From positions 35,178 through 99,177 of the forward strand of contig JBMNEO010000012.1 of NCBI GenBank assembly GCA_050948825.1: a DNA stretch of 64,000 nucleotides, given 5' to 3'. Shown here piece by piece: positions 34,460-43,966 of the stretch (positions are counted from its first letter, which is position 1; each line of letters begins with the position of its first letter). The DNA comes from DUQX01 sp050948825 (lineage in GTDB: Bacteria > Bacillota > Dethiobacteria > DTU022 > UBA8154). The position numbers and the translations under genes were made by a program. The notes under the pieces were generated by a model. The model did no database searches. It saw only the letters and a program-made list of their open reading frames with translations, and was not told the origin of the DNA.

Positions 34460-36304
34460 CTAATCGTTCAAAAAGGCGATGTCATCCCACGGGTGCCGGT
34501 ACAAGCCCTGCTTGAGCCTTTTCTGATCGAGATGGTGCCCAATCATACCGATACTTCTGCCCAGGACAAACAGCCCGTTGAGAGCGCCCATATTGATATA
34601 ATCATCCGCTTCTTCCCTGGGCATCTCGTTGCGCAGCAGGTCGGCAAAGCAAACTCCGATACACCCGTCAACGTTCAGGATCAGGTTGTCCCGTTTGGTT
34701 GTGGTGATTTTCTCGACTTCCAGCGCATAGTTCAGAAGCGGGGTCTCTTTAAAATTCTGCTGGGCATACTCCTTGATTAGCGTCACCCGCAGATCCGGAT
34801 TATGGGTAGACTTCACCCTGTGTCCGATCCCCTGAATGTTCAAACCTTTATTCTTCATATCCGCAATAAACTGAGCGGGCGAAATGCCTGTATCGTACGC
34901 TTCGGAGATCATCTGCGCTGCACCGTCAATAGCACCGCCGAAGCGGGGGCCAATGGTCAGCAGGCCGGAAGCAAGGGATGATATCAGGTCTTTCCCCGCA
35001 CGTGTGGCCACGATGCAATTGTGCGCACCGGATACGGCAGGGCCGTGATCAGCGGTAATGATCAGGCACATTTCGATGAATTTGAGCGCGTACTGCGGCA
35101 TGAGACGTTTAAACCACAGCAAACTGATTGCCCCGCCGATACCAAGGCCCTCCTGCACCACTTGCGAAATTGTTTTATTGCCGTAAAGGCACTCTTCGCC
35201 TCGATCATCCGAGATCGATGAGACAAAATTAGCCGGTTTTCTAATCATCTTTGATTTTAGTGCCGTATCATAGTCAACAGGTATCTTCGGTATTTCCGGT
35301 TCAGGAGCAGGGATTATAACACCCTCTTTTACCAGGCCGGTATAGACTTCATTGATTAGTTTATCATAATCGTCAAATGAGTCGGGCACGTAGGCACCGG
35401 CCTCCCTGAGCGCTTTATTTTTCGCATCAGCCGTCTCCATTTCAAGATCCGCCTTGGCCCCGGCGTGGCCAAACTGCACTTCTGTTTTAAAGGCCTTGGC
35501 ACAGGTGCCGGTAACCCAGATGACCAGCGGCTTGGTGATCTTCTTCTCCTGCAGCGCCTTTACAATTTCGTATTCATTGTTACCGCCTACCTCGCCGAGA
35601 GCAACGAGCATTTTAATGGCGGGATTTTTTTCAAACCGCAGCAGGTGGTCAACCAGCGTTGTTCCCGGGAAGCGGTCGCCGCCGATAGCAATCCCTTCGT
35701 AAAGGCCGTCGGTATTTCTGGCAATAATATTGTAAGTTTCATTGGAGAGGCCTCCGGAATTGGATACGCAGCCCACAGAACCGGCCCGGTGAAGCCTTGA
35801 TTCCAGGATATTCTCAATGGTGCCACCCGTATTGCCGATCTTGAAAGCTCCGGCTACAATACCCCCGATCGTTGCCGGTCCGATAATTACCTTGCTAAGC
35901 TCTTTCGCCCTGGCAATAACCTCCTTCATCTTTCTCTCCGGCACGCCTTCGGCGATAATTACCACCGTTCTGATCTGGGGCAGCTGTAAGGCTTCTAACG
36001 TCGCATCTGCAGCAGATCTGAAAGAGGCAAAGTTGATCATCACATCGGCATCGGGACACTTCTCCGCCGCTCTCTGCATGGATTTAAACACAGGCAGTAA
36101 TATTTCCTGCGGACCGAAGAAAAACTTGGAATAGCTATCGGAACCGGTCGGATTAATTATCGCCGCAACAGAGGGGATCTCTCTTTTGGAGGCATAATCA
36201 AAGTCGAGCATCCTCTGCACCGCTTTTGTCTGCATATTATAAATAAACGCACGTGTAGTCCTATCAAAGAGTACGTAATCCGGCTTTTTAGTAGTAGTTT
36301 TCAT
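34460..36304 (-). CDS. aclA: ATP-citrate lyase, large subunit (citrate synthase-like)
   Basis: The 614-residue protein joins a succinyl-CoA-synthetase-alpha-like N-terminus to a citrate-synthase-like C-terminus. 'SVGCVSNSGGLSNETYNII' and 'EVQFGHAGAKADLEMETA' (the phospho-His site) lie in the first part; 'ITADHGPAVSGAHNCIV', 'IQGIGHRVKSTHNPDLRV' and 'LNVDGCIGVCFADLL' in the second. ACL cleaves citrate to acetyl-CoA and oxaloacetate with ATP and CoA. It starts 1 bp after aclB, so translation is coupled. ACL is uncommon in Bacillota and marks either a reductive TCA cycle or cytosolic-type acetyl-CoA supply. Confidence 0.95.
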   Translation of the reverse strand: MKTTTKKPDYVLFDRTTRAFIYNMQTKAVQRMLDFDYASKREIPSVAAIINPTGSDSYSKFFFGPQEILLPVFKSMQRAAEKCPDADVMINFASFRSAADATLEALQLPQIRTVVIIAEGVPERKMKEVIARAKELSKVIIGPATIGGIVAGAFKIGNTGGTIENILESRLHRAGSVGCVSNSGGLSNETYNIIARNTDGLYEGIAIGGDRFPGTTLVDHLLRFEKNPAIKMLVALGEVGGNNEYEIVKALQEKKITKPLVIWVTGTCAKAFKTEVQFGHAGAKADLEMETADAKNKALREAGAYVPDSFDDYDKLINEVYTGLVKEGVIIPAPEPEIPKIPVDYDTALKSKMIRKPANFVSSISDDRGEECLYGNKTISQVVQEGLGIGGAISLLWFKRLMPQYALKFIEMCLIITADHGPAVSGAHNCIVATRAGKDLISSLASGLLTIGPRFGGAIDGAAQMISEAYDTGISPAQFIADMKNKGLNIQGIGHRVKSTHNPDLRVTLIKEYAQQNFKETPLLNYALEVEKITTTKRDNLILNVDGCIGVCFADLLRNEMPREEADDYINMGALNGLFVLGRSIGMIGHHLDQKRLKQGLYRHPWDDIAFLND

Positions 36305-36305
36305 T

Positions 36306-37583
36306 TTAGTTACTCCCCTTCAGTGCGAGTTTTACAATTTTCGTCATATGGGCCTCCGGACCGTATACCTCAATGGGCACCCCAAGTGACTGGCCGAGTT
36401 CTTTCATCTGCCTCAGGCCTTCTTTGTAGTTGGGCCCGCCTCTGCGCACAAATATTTTTACCTTGTTGTCGATTAATTTCTGGCGATACTCCTTCAGTGC
36501 CCGGATAATCCCTTTGAAAGTGCTGGCAACATCGGTAAAGTTAGCTATGGCACCACCGATAAGCAGAAATTTTCCCCGGGGGTCTTTTTCTCTTGTCATA
36601 CAATCGAGAATGGTTCGGGCATACTTGTAGGTAAACTCCTCGTTGGGGTCGCCGGAGTATTCTCCGTAGTTGGCCATCTCATCCATATAGCCGAGATCGG
36701 TGATCGTATCCGCATAGATTACCGATGCACCGCCGCCGGCAACCATGGTCCAAACCCTTCCTTTGGGATTGAGGATGGTAAGCTTTAGGGAAGAACCGGT
36801 CTTGGAGTCAAGTTCTTCTATGTAAGCTTCGTCCTCCGTCAAAACCCTTCCGAATGGGGAAGGAAATTCTATGCCATCCCACTTTGCTTTGCATAAAAAA
36901 TCGGCAGTGCTATCCAGCCTGGCTGCCAGATCGAGGATGTGAACCCTATCACCCACAACAACCAGCGGGTTAATCTCAAGATAGGCAAAATGACAATCCG
37001 CGTAAAGCCTGAAAAGTACTTCCATGAAGCCGGCAACAATGCTCTTACGTTCTTCGTTTAAATACCCCAGCAAATTCTTCTCAATGTCGCCCGCTGAAGG
37101 GAAACTGCCAATCGGCACCAGCATTTTTTCCGCCTTTTCATCAACATCGCCGACATCGACGCCCCCCCGGTGGTAAAAGAGAATATTATCCCCTTCCCTC
37201 ACAGAAGTAATCGCCACATAATACTCATCATCCTGATCATGTTTAACATAAGGCTCTACGATAAAATGATCCAGTAAGCCGGTAACGCCGTCTATCGTAA
37301 TCTCGTTTCCCATTTTCTCCGTAATCCACTCGCGCGCTTCGTTCCAACCCGCATTGAGCCGAAGCAGACCGTTTTTCCCCCGCATTTTTATCAGCTGATC
37401 CGGCTTTACTACAACTTTGGTCGATTCCAACCAGGGATACTCCCTTGTCAACGCATTAAGATCCGTTTCAGGACCTACTGAAATAAAATTATCTTCCACC
37501 GTATATTTTCTGCCGTCATAATCCTTCAGAAGGCGGGCAAGCATTTTCTTGCCCTGCGCCTCTCTTATAGCTTTTTGTGCCAT
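36306..37583 (-). CDS. aclB: ATP-citrate lyase, small subunit (ATP-grasp)
   Basis: The 425-residue protein has an ATP-grasp fold like succinyl-CoA synthetase beta: 'STKVVVKPDQLIKMRGK', 'LDHFIVEPYVKHDQDDEYYV', 'FAYLEINPLVVV' and the Gly-rich 'WTMVAGGGASVIYADTI'. It provides ATP binding and citryl phosphate formation for AclA. It lies 1 bp upstream of aclA and 11 bp downstream of the isocitrate dehydrogenase gene. Its length matches bacterial AclB. Confidence 0.95.
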   Translation of the reverse strand: MAQKAIREAQGKKMLARLLKDYDGRKYTVEDNFISVGPETDLNALTREYPWLESTKVVVKPDQLIKMRGKNGLLRLNAGWNEAREWITEKMGNEITIDGVTGLLDHFIVEPYVKHDQDDEYYVAITSVREGDNILFYHRGGVDVGDVDEKAEKMLVPIGSFPSAGDIEKNLLGYLNEERKSIVAGFMEVLFRLYADCHFAYLEINPLVVVGDRVHILDLAARLDSTADFLCKAKWDGIEFPSPFGRVLTEDEAYIEELDSKTGSSLKLTILNPKGRVWTMVAGGGASVIYADTITDLGYMDEMANYGEYSGDPNEEFTYKYARTILDCMTREKDPRGKFLLIGGAIANFTDVASTFKGIIRALKEYRQKLIDNKVKIFVRRGGPNYKEGLRQMKELGQSLGVPIEVYGPEAHMTKIVKLALKGSN

Positions 37584-37594
37584 ATTATTCCCCT

Positions 37595-38806
37595 TTACAT
37601 TTTCTTTTGTAGTTGTAAAGCAATAGCATCAATAAACTCTTCCGTACCGACAGGACAATCCGGTTTTGGCTCGGAGATACGCGCCATATCACCGGTCATA
37701 ATACCGCCTTCGATAGTCTCAATTGTAGATTCCTCAATTTTCTGTGCAAACTCAACAACGTCAGGGGTGCCGTCAAGCTCACCACGTTTTTTCAAACAAC
37801 CTGTCCAGGCAAAAATAATTGCCGTAGAATTGGTTGAAGTTTTTTCTCCAGCTTGGTGCTTGTAGTAATGCTTCTGAACTGTACCGTGAGCAGCTTCGTA
37901 CTCGAAATAACCGTGCGGCGAAACCAGTACCGACGTCATCATCGCCAGGCTGCCGAAGGCCGAGGCAACCATATCGGACATAACATCGCCGTCATAATTT
38001 TTACATGCCCACAGGAAACCGCCCTCACCTTTCATTACTCGTGCAACCGCATCATCAATTAGAGTAAAGAAATAGGTAAGATTCGCTTCTTTAAATTTTT
38101 CCCGCCAGTTTTGCTCATATTCATCGGCAAATATCTCTCTAAAACGGGCATCATAAGTCTTGGAAATGGTATCCTTGACGGAGAACCAGAGATCGATCTT
38201 CTGATCATAAGCGAAGGTAAAACAAGCCTGTGCAAAGCTGCGAATAGATGAATCCAGATTATGAATACCCTGTAAAACCCCCGGGCTGTCAAACTCTTGC
38301 ACTGTCAACCGCCGTATCTCTCCCCCGCCTGCAGGGGTAAATACTATCTCCGCTTTTCCCGGACCGGGTATTGCCAGCTCTGCATTCTTGTAAACGTCCC
38401 CGTATGCATGGCGGCCGATAATAATCGGGTTAATCCAATTTTTTACAGCAGGTTTGACGTTTTTTACCAGTATGGGGCTGCGGAAAACTGTGCCGTCAAG
38501 CATAGCCCGTATCGTTCCGTTGGGACTCTTCCACATCTGCTTCAGGTTATATTCCTCTACCCGGCTTTTATCCGGGGTAATAGTGGCACATTTGACACCT
38601 ACCAGGTATTTTTTTATCGCCTCTGCCGCATCACGGGTGATCTGGTCATCAGTCTCATCCCTTTTGGAAAGATGGAGATCATAATAATCCAGATCCATGT
38701 CCAGAAAAGGGAAAAGCAGCTTCTCCTTTACCATCTTCCACATGATGCGTGTCATTTCGTCTCCATCTATTTCTACAATTCTTGTCCTAACTTTAATTTT
38801 GCCCAT
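37595..38806 (-). CDS. icd: NADP-dependent isocitrate dehydrogenase (eukaryote-like dimeric type)
   Basis: The 403-residue enzyme has 'VEIDGDEMTRIMWKMVKEKL', 'KSPNGTIRAMLDGTVFRSPI', 'IIIGRHAYGDVYKNAE' and 'YEAAHGTVQKHYYKHQ' with 'TNSTAIIFAWTGCL', typical of the homodimeric NADP-IDH group. It interconverts isocitrate and 2-oxoglutarate plus CO2 and works in either direction in reductive-cycle organisms. It lies between aconitase (125-bp gap) and aclB (11 bp). Confidence 0.95.
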   Translation of the reverse strand: MGKIKVRTRIVEIDGDEMTRIMWKMVKEKLLFPFLDMDLDYYDLHLSKRDETDDQITRDAAEAIKKYLVGVKCATITPDKSRVEEYNLKQMWKSPNGTIRAMLDGTVFRSPILVKNVKPAVKNWINPIIIGRHAYGDVYKNAELAIPGPGKAEIVFTPAGGGEIRRLTVQEFDSPGVLQGIHNLDSSIRSFAQACFTFAYDQKIDLWFSVKDTISKTYDARFREIFADEYEQNWREKFKEANLTYFFTLIDDAVARVMKGEGGFLWACKNYDGDVMSDMVASAFGSLAMMTSVLVSPHGYFEYEAAHGTVQKHYYKHQAGEKTSTNSTAIIFAWTGCLKKRGELDGTPDVVEFAQKIEESTIETIEGGIMTGDMARISEPKPDCPVGTEEFIDAIALQLQKKM

Positions 38807-38931
38807 CTAAATAACTCCTGTTCAGTATAATAAGCAGGCATTCAGCATTCAATCAACCGGAATTCGCAATCTAAATAAAAAATTGTTCCTGCTATTGCCG
38901 CCTTGAATCCTGATTTCCCTCCATGTTCAGT

Positions 38932-40896
38932 TTACGAATTGCTTCTGCTGATATAGGCCAGGCTCCCGCCAGCCTTGATACGTATAACCTCTGAAGAGGT
39001 CATTGTATGCTGAACCGGTATTTCAACCCCCTTTGTCAAATTTTTAACCACCAGATCACCGTTATCAAGCTCGGCTGTCTTGATCTGAAGCTCGTCATTA
39101 GGATCAATCCTATCATAATCTTCGGCGTTCTTGAAGGTTAATGGAATGATGCCGAAATTAATAAGGTTTGCCAGATGAATCCTGGCAAAAGATTTGGCAA
39201 TAACACCTTTAACCCCGAGGTAGGAGGGGCATAATGCAGCGTGCTCCCGTGAACTGCCCTGGCCATAGTTTTCGCCGGCAATAACAAAACCTCCATTTTT
39301 TTCCTTTGCTCTGCGATAAAAATCAGGATCGGCAGGTTCAAAAACGTGCTTGGCATACTCGGGAATATTTGAGCGCAGCGGGAGATAAATACCTGCAGGC
39401 ATGATAATATCGGTAGAGATATTATCTTCCAGCTTGATCAATACCTGGCCGCCAACTTTTTCAGGAAGCTCGCCGCGCAGCTCAATGGGCTTGATATTCG
39501 GTCCGCGGATCAGCTCTACCTTTTCAGCCTCTTCGATTCCCGGCGGTTCAACAATAAGGGCATTCTGCATCCTGAGTTTCTCCGGCATCGGTATCTCGCG
39601 CAGCTCTCCCATAGACCGGGGATCGGTAATAACGCCGGTTAAGGCACAGCTTACAGCCGTCTCAACGCTTGACAGGTAGACCTGTGCATCCGCAGTGCCG
39701 GAGCGCCCTTTAAAGTTGCGGTTAAACGTCCGCACGCTGACAGCGCCGCTTTTTGGAGCCTGTCCCTGCCCGATGCAAGGGCCGCATGTACATTCAAGGA
39801 TACGCGCACCTGCGGCAATAAGGTCGGCTAAATATCCCCGCTCCGCCAGCTCGCAATATACCGACATCGATCCCGGGGACACGGTTAACGAAACCTCCGG
39901 GTTAACCCGCTTCCCTTTCAACATGTAAGCCGCGGTCACCAGATCTTTGAAGGATGAGTTTGTGCAAGAACCGATACAAACCTGATCGACCTTCGTCCCT
40001 TCAACTTCTCCCACCGGCACGACGTCACCAGGGCTGTGGGGCTTTGCAATTAGCGGAACCAGCTTGTCCAGCTCTATTTCAATAATCTCATCATACTCCA
40101 CATCGTTATCCGCCTCCAGGCGTACCCATTGCTCCTCGCGCCCGACACAGCGCATAAATTCCAGCGTTACTTCATCAGATGGGAAAACCGAAGTTGTTGC
40201 ACCGGTTTCGGCACCCATATTGGTAATGGTAGCTCTTTCGGGGACGCTAAGCGTTTTCACACCGGGCCCGAAATACTCCAGCGCTTTCCCCACCCCGCCT
40301 TTAACGCCGAGAATCCGCAGCACCTCCAGGATAACATCCTTTGCTGCAACCATGGGCTTTAACCTGCCGGTCAGCTTAATTCCTATTACTTTGGGCGTTT
40401 TTAAAAAGAAAGGCTCGCCCCCTATCGCCAGTGCAACATCCAGCCCGCCGGCACCGATGCCCATACATCCGATACCGCCGGCTGTTGGTGTATGGCTGTC
40501 CGAACCGAGCAAGGTCTTCCCGGGCTGCGCGAAACGCTCCAGGTGGACTTGATGGCATATGCCATTGCCCGCTTTGGAGAGGATCAAGCCGTATTTAGCC
40601 GCCACACTCTGCAGATAAACATGATCATCCGCATTTTTAAAATCCATTTTTAAGGTATTATGGTCAATATAACTGACGGACAATTCGGTCTTAGCCCGGG
40701 CTATCCCCAGCACTTCCGCTTCCAGGTATGCAACCGTACCGGTGGCGTCCTGCGTTAAAGTTTGATCGATTTTGATACCGATCTCTTCTCCCGGTTTCAA
40801 GATACCTTTTACTAAATGCTGTGTTAAAATCTTGCCTGTTAAAGTTTTCTGCAGTTTTAGGTCGGCACTATTTTGAATTATTTTTGTGTCGTCCAT
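38932..40896 (-). CDS. acnA: Aconitate hydratase
   Basis: The 654-residue enzyme has 'GSDSHTPTAGGIGCMGIGAG', cysteine ligands of the [4Fe-4S] cluster in 'VCIGSCTNSSFKDLV' and 'ILECTCGPCIGQGQ', and the mobile C-terminal domain with 'YGQGSSREHAALCPSYLGVK'. It converts citrate to isocitrate. It is the first gene of acnA-icd-aclB-aclA and is preceded by a strong promoter and a leader of about 160 bases. The size fits the mitochondrial/short bacterial aconitase branch. Confidence 0.95.
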   Translation of the reverse strand: MDDTKIIQNSADLKLQKTLTGKILTQHLVKGILKPGEEIGIKIDQTLTQDATGTVAYLEAEVLGIARAKTELSVSYIDHNTLKMDFKNADDHVYLQSVAAKYGLILSKAGNGICHQVHLERFAQPGKTLLGSDSHTPTAGGIGCMGIGAGGLDVALAIGGEPFFLKTPKVIGIKLTGRLKPMVAAKDVILEVLRILGVKGGVGKALEYFGPGVKTLSVPERATITNMGAETGATTSVFPSDEVTLEFMRCVGREEQWVRLEADNDVEYDEIIEIELDKLVPLIAKPHSPGDVVPVGEVEGTKVDQVCIGSCTNSSFKDLVTAAYMLKGKRVNPEVSLTVSPGSMSVYCELAERGYLADLIAAGARILECTCGPCIGQGQAPKSGAVSVRTFNRNFKGRSGTADAQVYLSSVETAVSCALTGVITDPRSMGELREIPMPEKLRMQNALIVEPPGIEEAEKVELIRGPNIKPIELRGELPEKVGGQVLIKLEDNISTDIIMPAGIYLPLRSNIPEYAKHVFEPADPDFYRRAKEKNGGFVIAGENYGQGSSREHAALCPSYLGVKGVIAKSFARIHLANLINFGIIPLTFKNAEDYDRIDPNDELQIKTAELDNGDLVVKNLTKGVEIPVQHTMTSSEVIRIKAGGSLAYISRSNS

Positions 40897-41062
40897 TTTC
40901 TCCCTCCCTTGTGAAAATAATAACTATATCAATGATTGTTATAGCACCTTATTGAATTGACATACAATCTGGAAAATGGAAAATTATCTGCACAACAATT
41001 AATAAGAATAGAAGATAATATATAAAAGCACATTATTCTGCTAGTGTACTATTATGAAAATA

Positions 41063-41092
41063 ATTATAGCAATATTTATTAACAGCTGTCAA
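41063..41092 (-). promoter_or_regulatory. Consensus promoter upstream of acnA-icd-aclBA
   Basis: On the minus strand a perfect TTGACA (41092-41087) and a perfect TATAAT (41068-41063) are separated by 18 bases. Transcription should start near 41056. Two perfect hexamers predict strong constitutive expression of the citrate-cleavage operon unless repressed. Confidence 0.8.
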
Positions 41093-41183
41093 CGAAAAAT
41101 TTCTAAGGTTTCAGCGCAGGGGTTAAGGTTTACATGGATAGAAAAAGACTGTAAAAGAAAGCCTTAAGTTATCCTTACAGGCA

Positions 41184-41230
41184 AAAAACAACCCCAAAAC
41201 GCCCGCTGTTTAAGAGGGTCCCGGGGTTAT
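41184..41230 (-). terminator. Intrinsic terminator after cysK
   Basis: On the minus strand AACCCC pairs with GGGGTT around an inner ACCCTC/GCGGGCG region, followed by GTTTTTTG. It lies about 160 bp after the cysK stop codon and upstream of the acnA promoter. Confidence 0.65.
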
Positions 41231-41391
41231 TAGACTAAATTGGCTTCCGAGGATAAAAACATGGTTTTCTATCTAATTTGTTTTATCCTGAACGGTTAAA
41301 AATAATATAAAAAGTAAATATTGATTAGATGTTAATAAAAAGCATATGCGGCCAGCCTAATTTATTTTCTGCATGAGATATTTTTTATCTT

Positions 41392-42312
41392 CTACATTAA
41401 AGCCGTACTGAAATAACGTTCAGCCCTGTCTGCTAATATAGTAGCTATAGTTTTATCCTTACCGTATTTTTTTGCTATCTGCATGGAAGCCCATACATTG
41501 GCGCCGGAGGATGTTCCTACCAGGAGCCCCTGTATTCTTGCCAAATCCCGAGCTGTTTGTATTGCATCATCATCCGCAACCTCCACTACTTCATCTACAA
41601 GGGAGGTATCCAACACCGGAGGGATAAAACCGTCGCCAATACCCTGAATTTTATGCAGCCCGGGTTCGTGCCCTAATAGGGCTGAAACATTTTTAGGTTC
41701 TACAGCCACAACAAGTGCGTTAGGATTCCTTTCCTTCAAAAACCTGCCTACCCCACACAGGGTGCCGCCACTTCCTAATCCTGAAATAAATATATCTACC
41801 CGGCCATTCAGCTGGTCCCATATTTCGCTGGCAGTAGCAAGATAATGGATTTGTGGGTTGTCAGGGTTTTTAAATTGCTGGGGCACAAAAATAGAAGAAT
41901 CAGCTCCGGCTCTTTTCTCAGCCTCTTCCACTGCACCCATGATACTCTTTTCTGCCGGTGTTAGTATTAACTCTGCCCCTAGTGCAGCGATGATTTTTTT
42001 TCTTTCATCACTCATATTTTCAGGCATTACTATTATAACCTTGTAACCTTTTTGCACCCCGGCGAAGGCAAGTCCTATACCGGTATTGCCCGATGTGGGT
42101 TCCATTATAGTCATACCCGGCTTTAGTCTGCCCTGTCTTTCAGCTTCCTCGATCATATACAATGCTACACGATCCTTTATACTCCCTCCAGGGTTTAAAA
42201 ATTCAGCCTTGGCATATATGCTTAGGCCGGTCATCTTTTTCAGGCTTATTATAGGTGTATTGCCTATTAGATCTAATGCCGTTTCAACTGCTTTCCTAAG
42301 TTGATTCGCCAT
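41392..42312 (-). CDS. cysK: Cysteine synthase (O-acetylserine sulfhydrylase)
   Basis: The 306-residue fold-type II PLP enzyme has the PLP lysine in 'LNPGGSIKDRVALYMI', the phosphate loop and substrate motif 'MEPTSGNTGIGLAFAG' and 'ISGLGSGGTLCGVGRFL'. It makes cysteine from O-acetylserine and sulfide; cystathionine beta-synthase relatives share these motifs. It is a single-gene unit with a terminator downstream. No cysE or sulfate genes lie near. Confidence 0.92.
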   Translation of the reverse strand: MANQLRKAVETALDLIGNTPIISLKKMTGLSIYAKAEFLNPGGSIKDRVALYMIEEAERQGRLKPGMTIMEPTSGNTGIGLAFAGVQKGYKVIIVMPENMSDERKKIIAALGAELILTPAEKSIMGAVEEAEKRAGADSSIFVPQQFKNPDNPQIHYLATASEIWDQLNGRVDIFISGLGSGGTLCGVGRFLKERNPNALVVAVEPKNVSALLGHEPGLHKIQGIGDGFIPPVLDTSLVDEVVEVADDDAIQTARDLARIQGLLVGTSSGANVWASMQIAKKYGKDKTIATILADRAERYFSTALM

Positions 42313-42550
42313 AATAAACCTTTCCCCCCATTTTTAAAGTTTCTATTTTACAAACCCGAATGTATCTAAATTCTCTATCCAGTAAAAACTGATTACCAAT
42401 ATTGTATCAAATAATTTTCACCATGTATATACTTTGATTGTTCAATACTCTCTATACCTTCAGCGCTTATTTTCTGGGGAATTATCCGCAGTATACTCCA
42501 CATTTTTTCCTTTAATTAATGCTGCTAATTGTTTCCTATATGTCTCTTTA

Positions 42551-43966
42551 TTAGAGTACTCTTTCCTTCTTTGAACGGTAATCGTACTGCAGGTAAACAT
42601 CGGCAGGCCGATCCTGGAGGTAAAGATAATCATAAGCCTTCGAAGGCTGCCGATGTGTTTTTGTGTAATGATCGCGGGCCTCTTGCCGGCAGCGTGAACA
42701 GCACTGTATGGGAATACTAATGCAATAAACGCTGTGGCGCCCCCTTCGTCCAACAGCAGCAGATTCAATTAAAAGGTAACCGGGGCAATCGGGACACACT
42801 TTTAGGGTTTCCAACTGGGTCTCACTAATCTGATCGGTATCATAGTAAATTTGGCGGTGCCTCTGAATGAAAGATCCGGATTTCTGGCGCCGGGTTGTAT
42901 CGGACAATTCCTGTCGGCGCTGGAAAACGCCTGAAAGCTCGTGCACAATTTCCTCAAGACGTTTCATATTTCTACGTTCTTCTTTAAAGAGACCTTCCCT
43001 GTAATCAGGCTCGTATAAATTGGAGTAATCGATACCTGCCATAGCCATAATAATCCCCAGGTTAACGTAGGGCAGAGCTGTTTCAACCGAATATCCACCC
43101 TCCAGCACGGCGATATCGGGAGAAAGCTTTTCATTTAAAACAGCATAACCGCGGGCGGAAAAAGCCATATTGGCCAGCGGGTCGCTGTAATGGTTGTCCT
43201 GACCGGCAGAATTTACTATCAGCTCCGGCTGGAACCCGCCCAGTACAGGAAGCACAAGATTATCCAGGACGTAAAGAATCCCTTCGTCGGTAGTTCCCGG
43301 CGGAAGAGGTACGTTCAATGTAACCCCCGCGGCCAGCGGCCCGCCTATTTCATCTGTAAATCCGCTTCCGGGATACAGGGTGCGGCCATCCTGATGAAAA
43401 GAAATAAAGAGGATATCCGGGTCATGCCAGTAAATATCCTGCGTACCGTCTCCATGGTGAACATCAGTATCTACAATCGCAATACGTTTCAGGCCGAACT
43501 TTTGACGCAGGTATTCGATCATAATCGGCTCATTATTTATATTGCAGAAACCGCGGTTTCCATGAACCACACGCATTGCATGGTGGCCGGGCGGCCTGAC
43601 CAGAGCAAAACCGTTTTTAATTTCGCCGTTCATCAATGCATCGGCAATAACCAAGGCCCCACCGGCAGCAATCCGATGTGCCTCAGTAGCCTGGGTCTCA
43701 AGGTCAGGTACGCAAAAATGCACCCGGGCGATATCTTTAAATTCTGCCAAACGTGGCTGGTACTGGCAAATCTGGGGGAGGTCCATAATACCTTCTTCAA
43801 AAAGCTGATCCCTTGTATAAAGCAGCCTCTCCTCACGTTCAGGATGGGTTGGGGAAATAGCCCAGTCGAAGGCCGGGAAAAAGACCAATCCGGTCCGCCC
43901 AGCATTAGACGCTTTTTCCCTTTTTGCCTGCAGATGAGCACGGGTATTCCGGTTATTTTTAATCAT
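42551..43966 (-). CDS. Histone-deacetylase-family amidohydrolase with a Cys-rich C-terminus
   Basis: The 471-residue protein is an arginase/deacetylase-fold enzyme. 'VRPPGHHAMRVVHGNRGFCN' holds the paired histidines, 'IVDTDVHHGDGTQDIYWHD' the zinc ligands, and 'FQPELIVNSAGQDNHYSDPL' the third Asp region. Bacterial relatives deacetylate polyamines or acetoin-related targets. After residue 385 an unusual tail has 'LKVCPDCPGYLL' and 'QCCSRCRQEARDHY', a possible zinc ribbon. The start overlaps the HyuA-like gene by 4 bp (ATGA), so they are translationally coupled. Confidence 0.87.
   Translation of the reverse strand: MIKNNRNTRAHLQAKREKASNAGRTGLVFFPAFDWAISPTHPEREERLLYTRDQLFEEGIMDLPQICQYQPRLAEFKDIARVHFCVPDLETQATEAHRIAAGGALVIADALMNGEIKNGFALVRPPGHHAMRVVHGNRGFCNINNEPIMIEYLRQKFGLKRIAIVDTDVHHGDGTQDIYWHDPDILFISFHQDGRTLYPGSGFTDEIGGPLAAGVTLNVPLPPGTTDEGILYVLDNLVLPVLGGFQPELIVNSAGQDNHYSDPLANMAFSARGYAVLNEKLSPDIAVLEGGYSVETALPYVNLGIIMAMAGIDYSNLYEPDYREGLFKEERRNMKRLEEIVHELSGVFQRRQELSDTTRRQKSGSFIQRHRQIYYDTDQISETQLETLKVCPDCPGYLLIESAAVGRRGRHSVYCISIPIQCCSRCRQEARDHYTKTHRQPSKAYDYLYLQDRPADVYLQYDYRSKKERVL

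Larger units (their letters stand above)
40897..41391. other. Intergenic region upstream of acnA
   Basis: This AT-rich 495-bp gap holds the acnA promoter at 41063-41092 and the cysK terminator at 41184-41230. Between the promoter and acnA lies an untranslated leader of about 160 bases without an obvious hairpin terminator. No gene is visible. Confidence 0.5.

Noticed and set aside
42460..42768. Minus-strand 102-codon frame at the end of the deacetylase-like gene
   Set aside because: It overlaps the C-terminal coding region of that gene in another frame and has no ribosome site or domain.
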